Of a stretch of DNA of 64,000 bases, positions 53,897 through 61,305 are shown in pieces. Both the position numbers and the translations under genes were made by a program. The DNA is taken from assembly GCF_001431665.1 (NCBI RefSeq), contig NZ_LLXV01000013.1, positions 118,052 through 182,051 on the forward strand. Reading direction: 5' to 3'. Every line of letters starts with the position of its first letter. The stretch's first letter is position 1. The stretch is from Stenotrophomonas beteli. Its GTDB lineage: Bacteria; Pseudomonadota; Gammaproteobacteria; Xanthomonadales; Xanthomonadaceae. The notes beneath the pieces were generated by a model, which worked only from the letters and a program-made list of their open reading frames with translations, was not told the origin of the DNA and did no database searches.

Positions 53897-56065
53897 TCAG
53901 TTGCCGGCGCCGGTCAGGCCACGCTTTTCCAGCAGCGGTTCGATCTGCGGCTCGTGGCCGGCGAAATCGCGGAACAGCTGCATCGCATCCACGCTTCCGC
54001 CCTTGGACAGCAGGGTGGCGCGGAAGTGGTCGCCGTTCTTGCGGCTCAGGCCGCCGTTGTCCTTGAACCACTTCTGGGTATTGGCGTCGAGCACTTCCGA
54101 CCAGATGTAGGCGTAGTAGCCGGCCGAGTAGCCGCCCATGATGTGGCTGAAGTACGGGGTCTTGTAGCGCGGCGGAACCGGCGCGTAGTAGATGCCGTCC
54201 TTCTCCAGCGCGGCGCGCTCGAAGGCCATCACGTCCTTGGCCGCCGGCACCTGGTCCGGGCCGATCTGGTGCCAGTTCTGGTCCAGCATCGCCGCGCCCA
54301 GGTACTCGGTGGTGGCGAAGCCCTGGTTGAACTTCGAGGCGGCGATCACCTTGTCCAGCAGGGCCTGCGGCATCGCGCTGCCATTCTGGTAGTGCTTGGC
54401 ATAGTTCTTCAGGATGACCGGGTTGTCCGCCCACATTTCGTTGACCTGCGAGGGAAACTCGACGAAGTCACGCGGCACCGAGGTGCCGGAGAAGTAGGGG
54501 TACTTCACGTTGGAGAACATGCCGTGCAGCGCGTGGCCGAACTCATGGAACGTGGTGCTCACTTCGTCCCAGGTCAGCAGGGTCGGCTGGCCGGCCGGCG
54601 GCTTCGGGATGTTCAGGTGGTTGGCCACCACCGGCTTGAAGCCGGTCAGCTTCGACTGCGACACGTACGAGTTCATCCACGCACCGCCACGCTTGGAGGC
54701 GCGTGCATACGGATCGAAGATGAAGATCGCCAGCTGGCTGCCATCGGCGTCGAACACATCGTAGACGGTCACGTCGTCGTGGTAGACCGGCAGGTCGGTG
54801 CGCTGCTTGAAGGTCAGGCCGAATTCCAGGTTGGCGGCATGGAACACGCCGTTCTCCAGCACGTTCTTCAGTTCGAAGTACGGCTTGAGCTGCGATTCGT
54901 CGAAGTTGTACTTGGCCTGGCGCACCTTCTCGCTGTAGAAGGCCCAGTCCCACGGTTCCAGCTTGAACGTCGGCTTGCCGGCCGCCTTCTGTTCCTGGTC
55001 GATCATCGCCTGCAGGTCGGCGGCTTCACGCTTGGCATTGGCCACTGCGGCCGGGGCCAGCTTGCCCAGCATCGCGTTGACCGCTTCGGGGGTCTTGGCG
55101 GTCTGGTTGGTCAGGTTGTAGGCGGCGAAGTTCGGGAAGCCCATCAGCTTGGCCTTGTCGGCGCGCAGCTGCATGATGCGCGAGACCAGTGCGGTGTTGT
55201 CGAACTCGCCACCGCGGCTGCCACGGCTGACCGAGGCTTCGTAGATCTTCTGGCGCAGGGCGCGGTTGGCCAGGTTGGTCAGCGGCGGCTGGCCGGTGGT
55301 GTTGAGCAGGGTGATCACGTACTTGCCTTCCAGGCCACGGGCCTTGGCGGCTTCGGCGGCGGCCGCGATCTGCTCCTTGGACAGGCCGGCCAGTTCCTTG
55401 ACGTCATCGACGGTAATCGCCGAGGCGTTCACTTCCGACTGCACGTTCTGGCTGAACTTGGTGCCCAGGTTGGCCAGCTCGGCGTTCATTTCCTTCAGCT
55501 TGGCCTTGTCGGCGTCGGACAGCTTGGCGCCGGCGCGCACGTAGTTGTCGTAGTACTTCTCGACCAGGCGCACGCCTTCGGCGTCCAGGCCCAGCTGGCT
55601 GCGGGTGTCGTACAGCGCCTGGATGCGCGCGAACAGCTTGCCGTTCAGCGCGATCGCATCGCTGTGCGCGGCGAACCTGGCCGAGTAGTCGGCCTGCAGC
55701 TTCTTGCGGGTGTCGTTGGTGTCGGCGCCCACCAGGCTGAAGAACACGGTGGTGGCGCGGTCAAGGACGTCACCGCTCTTTTCCAGGGCGATGATGGTGT
55801 TGTCGAAGGTCGGCTTGGCCTTGTTGTTGGCGATCGCTTCCACTTCCTTCAGCTGCTGCGCCATGCCGGCGTCGAAGGCCGGGGCGAAATCGCTGTCCTT
55901 GATCTTGTCGAACTGCGGGAAGTGCAGGGGCAGTGGGCTTTCGGCGAAGAACGGATTGGCCTGCTGGGCGGCGGTGCTGGCGGCCGGGGTGGCGGCGCCG
56001 GCCGAGAAGGCGGGCAGGGCAAGGCCGAGGGACATGGCCACGGCAAGGGCAAGGCGAGTGGTCAA
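53897..56065 (-). CDS. dcp: M3 family dipeptidyl carboxypeptidase Dcp, exported
   Basis: 722 residues. Signal peptide to about 24 (S-A-G-A-A), then a long helical N-terminal lid and the zinc site H-E-F-G-H-A-L-H-G with the third ligand Glu in E-F-P-S-Q-V-N-E-M-W. M3A peptidases of the Dcp/OpdA type remove C-terminal dipeptides. The E. coli enzyme lacks a signal peptide, so a periplasmic site here is inferred. Full length. Confidence 0.94.
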   Translation of the reverse strand: MTTRLALAVAMSLGLALPAFSAGAATPAASTAAQQANPFFAESPLPLHFPQFDKIKDSDFAPAFDAGMAQQLKEVEAIANNKAKPTFDNTIIALEKSGDVLDRATTVFFSLVGADTNDTRKKLQADYSARFAAHSDAIALNGKLFARIQALYDTRSQLGLDAEGVRLVEKYYDNYVRAGAKLSDADKAKLKEMNAELANLGTKFSQNVQSEVNASAITVDDVKELAGLSKEQIAAAAEAAKARGLEGKYVITLLNTTGQPPLTNLANRALRQKIYEASVSRGSRGGEFDNTALVSRIMQLRADKAKLMGFPNFAAYNLTNQTAKTPEAVNAMLGKLAPAAVANAKREAADLQAMIDQEQKAAGKPTFKLEPWDWAFYSEKVRQAKYNFDESQLKPYFELKNVLENGVFHAANLEFGLTFKQRTDLPVYHDDVTVYDVFDADGSQLAIFIFDPYARASKRGGAWMNSYVSQSKLTGFKPVVANHLNIPKPPAGQPTLLTWDEVSTTFHEFGHALHGMFSNVKYPYFSGTSVPRDFVEFPSQVNEMWADNPVILKNYAKHYQNGSAMPQALLDKVIAASKFNQGFATTEYLGAAMLDQNWHQIGPDQVPAAKDVMAFERAALEKDGIYYAPVPPRYKTPYFSHIMGGYSAGYYAYIWSEVLDANTQKWFKDNGGLSRKNGDHFRATLLSKGGSVDAMQLFRDFAGHEPQIEPLLEKRGLTGAGN

Positions 56066-56229
56066 GGTAGGAACTCCGGTAAGGCAAACAAGGTTCCGAG
56101 GGTAACCCGGCCGGTTGCGCGCCCACTTGTGTCAAAAGGCATGTTGGCAGCGCCCTCCCGATGGCTGGCTGCCGGATGCGTGGCTCCCCCGGTACCATGC
56201 GGGTGTCCTCTCCCCCCGGGCTCTCCGTC

Positions 56230-56709
56230 ATGACCACCGCCTACGATTTCAGCTTCCGCGACCTGGAGGGCCAGCCGCAGGCGCTGGCCCGGTACCAGGG
56301 CCAGCCGCTGCTGCTGGTCAACGTCGCCAGTCGCTGTGGCTTCACCCCGCAGTACACCGGGCTGGAACAGCTGTGGCAGGACTATCGCGAGCGCGGCCTG
56401 GTGGTGATCGGCTTTCCCTGCAACCAGTTCGGCGCGCAGGAGCCCGGCGATGCCGCGCAGATCCGCCAGTTCTGTTCGCTGGACTATCCGGTCAGCTTCC
56501 CGCTGTCGGAGAAGATCCAAGTCAACGGCAAGGGCGCTGATCCCTTGTGGGGCTGGCTGTCACGCCAGAAGCGCGGCCTGCTGGGCAGTACCCGCATCAA
56601 ATGGAATTTCAGCAAGTTCCTGGTCGACCGCCAGGGGCAGGTAGCGGCGCGCTTTGCGCCCACCACCAGGCCGGAACAGCTGCGCAGCGCGATCGAAGCG
56701 GTGTTGTAG
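56230..56709 (+). CDS. Glutathione peroxidase family protein
   Basis: 159 residues with the peroxidatic Cys36 in S-R-C-G-F-T, F-P-C-N-Q-F-G (about 62-68) and K-W-N-F-S-K-F. The F-P-C-N-Q cysteine suggests use of thioredoxin as reductant, as in the thiol-peroxidase type (inference). The ATG at 56230 matches the family N-terminus (A-Y-D-F-S-F-R). Its stop codon TAG is part of the GTAG head of a SMAG repeat. Confidence 0.93.
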   Translation: MTTAYDFSFRDLEGQPQALARYQGQPLLLVNVASRCGFTPQYTGLEQLWQDYRERGLVVIGFPCNQFGAQEPGDAAQIRQFCSLDYPVSFPLSEKIQVNGKGADPLWGWLSRQKRGLLGSTRIKWNFSKFLVDRQGQVAARFAPTTRPEQLRSAIEAVL

Positions 56710-56791
56710 CGCCGAGCCGATGCTCGGCTGCTTGTCCGGCCGGCATTGAGGGCGCGCGGTGTGCGAGAGCCGAGCGTGGGCTCGGCTCTAC
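56706..56791. repeat. SMAG repeat pair overlapping a stop codon
   Basis: GTAGCGCCGAGCCGATGCTC starts at 56706, so the GTAG overlaps the TAG stop of the peroxidase gene (56707-56709). The opposite unit AGCCGAGCGTGGGCTCGGCT ends CTAC at 56791. It lies between convergent genes. Confidence 0.83.
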
Positions 56792-56803
56792 CGCTGCAAC
56801 GCC

Positions 56804-57583
56804 TTACTTCTCGACGAAGGCGCGTTCGAACACGTAGTGGCCCGGCTGGCCGATGCGCGGCGACACCTGGAAGCCACGAGCGTCGAGCACCGAGCGCAGG
56901 TCGGCCAGCATCTGCGGGCTGCCGCAGATCATCGCGCGGTCGTTTTCCGGGCTCAGCTCCGGCAGGCCGAGCGTGCGCTGCATCTCGCCGCTTTCCATCA
57001 GCGAGGTCAGGCGGCCCTGGTTGGCAAACGGTTCGCGGGTGACGGCCGGGTAGTACAGCAGCTTGTCGCCGATCATCTCGCCGAGGAACTCGTGCTCACG
57101 CAGTTCCTTCTCGAAGTAGTCGCGGTAGGCCAGGTCCTTTTCATAGCGCACGCCGTGGCAGAGGATCACCTTCTCGAAGCGCTCGTAGGTCTCCGGATCC
57201 TTGATGACCGACAGCCACGGTGCCATGCCGGTGCCGGTGCCCAGCAGGTACAGGTTCCTGCCGGGGTGCAGGTCGCTGATCAGCAGGGTGCCGGTGGGCT
57301 TCTTGCCGACCAGCACCTTGTCGCCCGGCTTGATGTGCTGCAGGCGCGAGGTCAGCGGGCCGTCCTGCACCTTGATGCTGAAGAACTCCAGGTGCTCTTC
57401 CCAGTTGGCGCTGGCGATGGAATAGGCGCGCAGCAGCGGGCGCGCCTCGGTTTCCAGGCCGATCATCACGAACTGGCCGTTCTCGAAGCGGAAGCCGCTG
57501 TCGCGAGTGGTGGTGAAACTGAAGTAGGCGTCGGTCCAGTGACGGACCTCAAGCACCGTTTCGGCGCCGAAAGCGGAGGACAT
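56804..57583 (-). CDS. fpr: Ferredoxin/flavodoxin-NADP reductase
   Basis: 259 residues. FAD-binding R-A-Y-S-I-A-S motif, the G-T-G-T-G-M-A-P-W NADP loop, and the C-terminal V-F-E-R-A-F-V-E-K, which is the bacterial subclass I form with Phe-Val-Glu-Lys. It moves electrons between NADPH and ferredoxin/flavodoxin, useful in oxidative stress and Fe-S cluster assembly. A Fur-like box lies upstream. Confidence 0.95.
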   Translation of the reverse strand: MSSAFGAETVLEVRHWTDAYFSFTTTRDSGFRFENGQFVMIGLETEARPLLRAYSIASANWEEHLEFFSIKVQDGPLTSRLQHIKPGDKVLVGKKPTGTLLISDLHPGRNLYLLGTGTGMAPWLSVIKDPETYERFEKVILCHGVRYEKDLAYRDYFEKELREHEFLGEMIGDKLLYYPAVTREPFANQGRLTSLMESGEMQRTLGLPELSPENDRAMICGSPQMLADLRSVLDARGFQVSPRIGQPGHYVFERAFVEK

Positions 57584-57624
57584 GGGCGTATCTATCGGAA
57601 AGTCGTCGGGGTAATTCTATCTCA

Positions 57625-57643
57625 AATGAGACAGGTTCTCATT
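57625..57643 (-). promoter_or_regulatory. Fur-like box upstream of fpr
   Basis: AATGAGA-N5-TCTCATT, a perfect 7-5-7 inverted repeat, close to the Fur-box form. It lies about 42 nt before the fpr ATG; a TAGAAT-like -10 (read on the minus strand, 57619-57614) is adjacent. Iron-dependent control is inferred. Confidence 0.58.
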
Positions 57644-57663
57644 AGGCGAAACGAGAGGCGTTC

Positions 57664-59541
57664 TCAGCGGTAACCCGCCGCCTGCAGCTCGAACAGCTCG
57701 GCGTACCGTCCTCCCTGGGCCATCAGCTGCTCATGGGTACCGCTGGCCTCGATGCGGCCATCGGCCAGCACCAGGATGCGATCGGCCATGCGTACCGAAG
57801 AGAAACGGTGGGAAATCAGCACTGCCGTACGATTATCCGCCAGCTCCCTGAACCGCTGGAACACTTCGAACTCACTGCGCGCATCCAGCGCTGCCGTTGG
57901 CTCATCCAGGATCATCACCTGCGCATTGCGCATCCACGCGCGGGCAATGGCGATCTTCTGCCACTGCCCACCGGACAGGTCCACGCCCTGCTTGAAGCGG
58001 CGCCCGATCAGCTGGTCGTAGCCGCCGGGCAGCGCCTCGATCACGTCCTCGGCCATGCCACGCCGTGCCGCGTCGGCGATGCGCGCCTGGTCGTCCATCG
58101 CCTCGACCTGGCCGACGCCGATGTTCTCGCCGGCGCTGAGGTTGTAGCGCACGAAGTCCTGGAAGATCACCCCGAGGTTGGCGCGCAGGTCGTCCAGGTC
58201 GTAGTCGCGCAGGTCGCGGCCATCGAGCAGGATGCGGCCCTCATCCGGTTCGTAGAGCCGTGCCAGCAGCTTGACCAGGGTGGTCTTGCCGGCGCCGTTC
58301 TCGCCGACCAGGGCCAGCACTTCACCGGCGTGCAGCCGGAAATCCAGATGGCGCACCGCCCACTGCTCGGCGTCGGGATAGCGGAAGCCGACGTTGTCGA
58401 ACACGAAGCCCTGCTGGATCGGCTGCGGCACGCGCACCGCACCTTCGCGCGAGTGGATCTCCGGCTCGATCTGGAAGAACGAGAACAGGTCATCCAGGTA
58501 CAGCGCCTGGCTGGCCACCTGCGAGAAGCCGATCAGCAGGCCTTCCAGCAATTGGCGCAGGCGCAGGAAGCTGCCGGCGAGGAAGGTCAGGTCGCCGATC
58601 GAGAAGTCGCCGCGCACCGTGCGCCAGGCAATGTAGGCGTAGGCGGTGTAATAGCCCAGCGTGCCCAGTGCAGCCAGTAGCGTGCCCCAGAACGCGCGGC
58701 GCCGTGCCAGGGCACGGTTGGCCTGGAACAGCGCCACCGACAGGCGCCGATAGCGCTCGACCAGGAAGCGGTGCAGGTTGTAGATCTTCACTTCCTTGGC
58801 CGTTTCCACGCTGGCACCGAGCTGGCGCAGGTAGTCGAGCTGGCGGCGCTCGGGCGTCCACTGGAAGTTGAGGCTGTAACCGGCCGCATTGAAGTGCGAT
58901 TCACCGATGAAGGCCGGCACCAGTGCCAGCGCCAGCAGCAGGATCAGCCACGGTGCGTAGACCAGCAGGCCAATGGCGAGGCTGGCCACGGTGATCGCGT
59001 CCTGGACCTGGCCGAACAGCTGGCTCATCAGGTTCATCCGGCCCATGGTCTGGCGCCGCGCGCGGTCCAGCTTGTCCTGCAGGTCCGGGTCCTCAAAGTC
59101 CTCCAGGTCCAGCGTTGCCGCGTGTTCCATCAGCCGGATGCTGGTGACGTTGGCGAACAGTTCCGAAAGCAGGGCATCGGCATAGCTGACCAGCCGGCCA
59201 AGCAGGTCCGAGGCGATGGCCAGGCCGAATTCCAGCGCCAGCAGGCCCAGCAGCGGATTGAGCAGGCCACTGGACAGCGCTTCGCCCAGTGGCGGGAAGC
59301 CGGCATCGTGCTGGCTCAGGTGCAGGGCGCTGTCGATGATCAGCTTGCCGACATAGAGCATCGCCACCGGCAGCAGGGCGCGGATCAGGCGCAACCCCAG
59401 GCTGGCCAGGGTGAGCGCCGGACTGGTCTGCCAGACCATGCGCAGGAACGGCGGCAGGTTGCGCATCGCCCTGAAGCGCTGGCGCAGGCTGGGTTTCTTC
59501 GCGGCGGCAGCGCCAGCGGTGGGGGTAGCAGGCATGCGCAT
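57664..59541 (-). CDS. ABC exporter, fused permease/ATPase
   Basis: 625 residues. A type I exporter membrane domain (about 40-360, six spans) is joined to an ABC domain with Walker A G-E-N-G-A-G-K-T-T, Q-loop I-F-Q-D-F, signature L-S-G-G-Q-W-Q-K and Walker B I-L-D-E-P-T-A-A-L-D. It probably works as a homodimer; the cargo is unknown. The ATG at 59541 starts a Pro/Ala/Lys-rich N-terminus. Its 5' region contains a palindromic repeat cluster. The 3' end is 21 nt from the Fur-like box of fpr. Confidence 0.92.
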   Translation of the reverse strand: MRMPATPTAGAAAAKKPSLRQRFRAMRNLPPFLRMVWQTSPALTLASLGLRLIRALLPVAMLYVGKLIIDSALHLSQHDAGFPPLGEALSSGLLNPLLGLLALEFGLAIASDLLGRLVSYADALLSELFANVTSIRLMEHAATLDLEDFEDPDLQDKLDRARRQTMGRMNLMSQLFGQVQDAITVASLAIGLLVYAPWLILLLALALVPAFIGESHFNAAGYSLNFQWTPERRQLDYLRQLGASVETAKEVKIYNLHRFLVERYRRLSVALFQANRALARRRAFWGTLLAALGTLGYYTAYAYIAWRTVRGDFSIGDLTFLAGSFLRLRQLLEGLLIGFSQVASQALYLDDLFSFFQIEPEIHSREGAVRVPQPIQQGFVFDNVGFRYPDAEQWAVRHLDFRLHAGEVLALVGENGAGKTTLVKLLARLYEPDEGRILLDGRDLRDYDLDDLRANLGVIFQDFVRYNLSAGENIGVGQVEAMDDQARIADAARRGMAEDVIEALPGGYDQLIGRRFKQGVDLSGGQWQKIAIARAWMRNAQVMILDEPTAALDARSEFEVFQRFRELADNRTAVLISHRFSSVRMADRILVLADGRIEASGTHEQLMAQGGRYAELFELQAAGYR

Positions 59542-59595
59542 ATTGTGCGCGCCTGATACGTGCAGAGGGGGTCAGTGCAGCCGTGTGGCAGCACC

Positions 59596-59685
59596 GGGGT
59601 CAGATCCCTCTGCCACGCAAAGGGCTCTGACCCCATCAGCCCGGATCGGGTCAGAGTCCTTCGCGAAGCGAAGGGATCCGACCCT
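59596..59685. repeat. GGGGTCAGA-class imperfect palindromes
   Basis: Two units: GGGGTCAGA ... TCTGACCCC (59596-59634) and GGGTCAGAGTCCTTCGC-GAA-GCGAAGGGATCCGACCC (59648-59685), with a partial copy (GGGGTCAGTG) near 59568. They differ in sequence from SMAGs. They fill the region between the ABC exporter and the CMD gene and form strong stem-loops. Confidence 0.7.
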
Positions 59686-59775
59686 CTCCGCCAACCCACA
59701 GTAGCGCTGGCTTTTGATGTTGCTCTGGTTGTTGCCTCTGCGGGTGCCGGGCGGCAGCCCAGCCAACAGGACCTT

Positions 59776-60225
59776 TTACGGCAGCGGCGGCAGCAACCCC
59801 GCACCCAGCCGGTTCCACGCATTGATCACCGCAATGCCCATGCTCAGGTCACTGATGCCCTTCTCATCGAAGTGCGGTGCCAGGGCGTCGAACGCCGCCT
59901 GCGACGGCGCACCGTCGGTCAGCCGGGTCAGCGCCTCGGCCCAGCCCAGTGCCGCGCGTTCGCGCGCATCGAAGAAGCGGCTTTCGTGCCACGCCGGCAG
60001 GGTGTCCAGCTTGCGCGGCTCGATGCCGCCCTTGCGCAGCGCGGTGCCGTGCATGTCCATGCAGTAGCCGCAGCCGTTGAGCTGCGACACCCGCAGGAAC
60101 ACCAGTTCCATCAGGGTCGGATCGATCGAGCTGTCGTGCACCGCCTTGCTGGTGGCCAGCAGGCCCTTGAAGGCATCGGCGGCCAGGCGGGTGTAGGGGA
60201 CGCGGGGAGAGGCGTGGTCGGACAT
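59776..60225 (-). CDS. Carboxymuconolactone decarboxylase/AhpD-like protein
   Basis: 149 residues of the AhpD/CMD fold with the redox motif G-C-G-Y-C-M-D-M-H (Cys52, Cys55, His59). AhpD-like members are thiol peroxidases/reductases. The ATG at 60225 has GGAG upstream; an upstream ATG at 60246 is possible. It is expressed from its own ECF41-type promoter inside the sigma gene (60269-60295), and this partnership is the classic ECF41 context. Confidence 0.92.
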   Translation of the reverse strand: MSDHASPRVPYTRLAADAFKGLLATSKAVHDSSIDPTLMELVFLRVSQLNGCGYCMDMHGTALRKGGIEPRKLDTLPAWHESRFFDARERAALGWAEALTRLTDGAPSQAAFDALAPHFDEKGISDLSMGIAVINAWNRLGAGLLPPLP

Positions 60226-60261
60226 TTTCGGCTCCACGGCGGCCACGGTGGCCGCCTTTCA

Positions 60262-61158
60262 CTACCAGGACGCCGCAGCATCATCGCGCGTGACAACTGT
60301 CGGCAGCTTTTCCGGATTCAGCACGCTGTAGACGTTGGCGATGCGGCCATCGACCACTTCGATGGTGGTGATCGAGTGCAGGCGGTCGCCCTGGAAACGC
60401 AGGATCGCCGGTTCGCCGTTGACATAGCCCAGCTGCGCCGGATGCGCTGCACCGCGGCGGGCGATGGCCCAGAACAGGCGGCCGATGCGCTCGGCGCCCC
60501 GCAGCGGTCGGACCGCTGCGGTAACCACGCCGCCACCGTCGGAGACCAGCAGCGCGTTGGCGTGCAGCAGCGCCTGGATCGCCTCGCTGTCGCCGCGCTG
60601 TGAGGCGTCCATGAAGCGCGCCAGCAGCTGCCGGTGCTGGCTGGCGTCGGCGTTGAAGCGCGGTCGCCCGGCCTGCAGGCGCTGCCGGGCACGGTGCACC
60701 AGCTGCCGGCAGTTGGCCTCGCTGTGGCCGATCAGCTCGGCGATCTCGCGGTAGTCGTGGTCGAAGGCCTCCTTCAGCAGGAAGGCGGCGCGTTCCTCTG
60801 GGCCGAGCTGTTCGAGCAGGGTCAGGAAGGCGACCGAGACGTCGTCGGCCAGCGCATGCAGCTGGGCCGGACCGGGCGCCGGGTCCGGCTCCAGGGTGAC
60901 CGCCAGCGGTCCGGCCAGCCATGGGCCGACGTAGTGGACGCGCTCGCGCTTGGCCGCACGCAGCCGGTCCAGGCCGAGCCGGGTGGTGGTTGTGACCAGC
61001 CAGGCCTCGGCATCGCGGACGGCCGCAGGATCGGCGCCGGACCAGCGCAGCCAGGCATCCTGGACCACGTCTTCGGCGTCGGCGCGGCTGCCGAGCAGGC
61101 GGTAGGCCAGGGCCATCAGGCGCGGGCGGTGGGTCTGGAAGGCGGTTTCGGCGTTCAT
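60262..61158 (-). CDS. ECF41-type RNA polymerase sigma factor (SigJ-like) with SnoaL domain
   Basis: 298 residues. Sigma region 2 (about 8-75: Y-R-L-L-G-S-R-A-D-A-E-D-V-V-Q-D-A-W-L) and region 4 (about 110-165: E-R-A-A-F-L-L-K-E-A-F-D, S-E-A-N-C-R-Q-L-V-H-R-A) are followed by a C-terminal SnoaL-like domain (about 180-285) with S-D-G-G-G and V-N-G-E-P-A-I-L. In ECF41 proteins this domain controls activity in place of an anti-sigma. It is preceded by an ECF41 promoter that leaves almost no leader, so the mRNA may be leaderless. Confidence 0.92.
   Translation of the reverse strand: MNAETAFQTHRPRLMALAYRLLGSRADAEDVVQDAWLRWSGADPAAVRDAEAWLVTTTTRLGLDRLRAAKRERVHYVGPWLAGPLAVTLEPDPAPGPAQLHALADDVSVAFLTLLEQLGPEERAAFLLKEAFDHDYREIAELIGHSEANCRQLVHRARQRLQAGRPRFNADASQHRQLLARFMDASQRGDSEAIQALLHANALLVSDGGGVVTAAVRPLRGAERIGRLFWAIARRGAAHPAQLGYVNGEPAILRFQGDRLHSITTIEVVDGRIANVYSVLNPEKLPTVVTRDDAAASW
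60269..60295 (-). promoter_or_regulatory. ECF41-type promoter for the CMD gene
   Basis: Read on the minus strand: TGTCACG, 16 bp, CGTC. This equals the known ECF41 promoter form (TGTCACA-N16-CGTC) except one -35 base. It lies within the last codons of the sigma gene, about 44 nt before the CMD ATG. It is identical in both elements and spacing to 61168-61194. Confidence 0.82.
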
Positions 61159-61167
61159 GGGGGCAAG

Positions 61168-61194
61168 GACGCCGCAGCGGCGCGTGGCGTGACA
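61168..61194 (-). promoter_or_regulatory. ECF41-type promoter for the sigma gene itself
   Basis: Minus strand TGTCACG, 16 bp, CGTC. The -10 element ends 9 nt before the ATG (61158), so a start about 7 nt after the -10 would place the transcript end within a few bases of the start codon. Indicates autoregulation. Confidence 0.82.
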
Positions 61195-61210
61195 GAGCGT
61201 CCGGGGAATC

Positions 61211-61234
61211 TTGCCGGCCGGCGGCCGACCCTAC
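61211..61234 (-). repeat. Single SMAG unit
   Basis: Minus strand GTAGGGTCGGCCGCCGGCCG; one palindrome without a partner, between the sigma gene and fumarase gene. Confidence 0.68.
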
Positions 61235-61305
61235 CACCCCGGGGCCGGGGGAGGGGGTAAAATGGGCGGATTACCCCCCGCCAGCCTCGAGCAAGCGAGC
61301 AAGCC

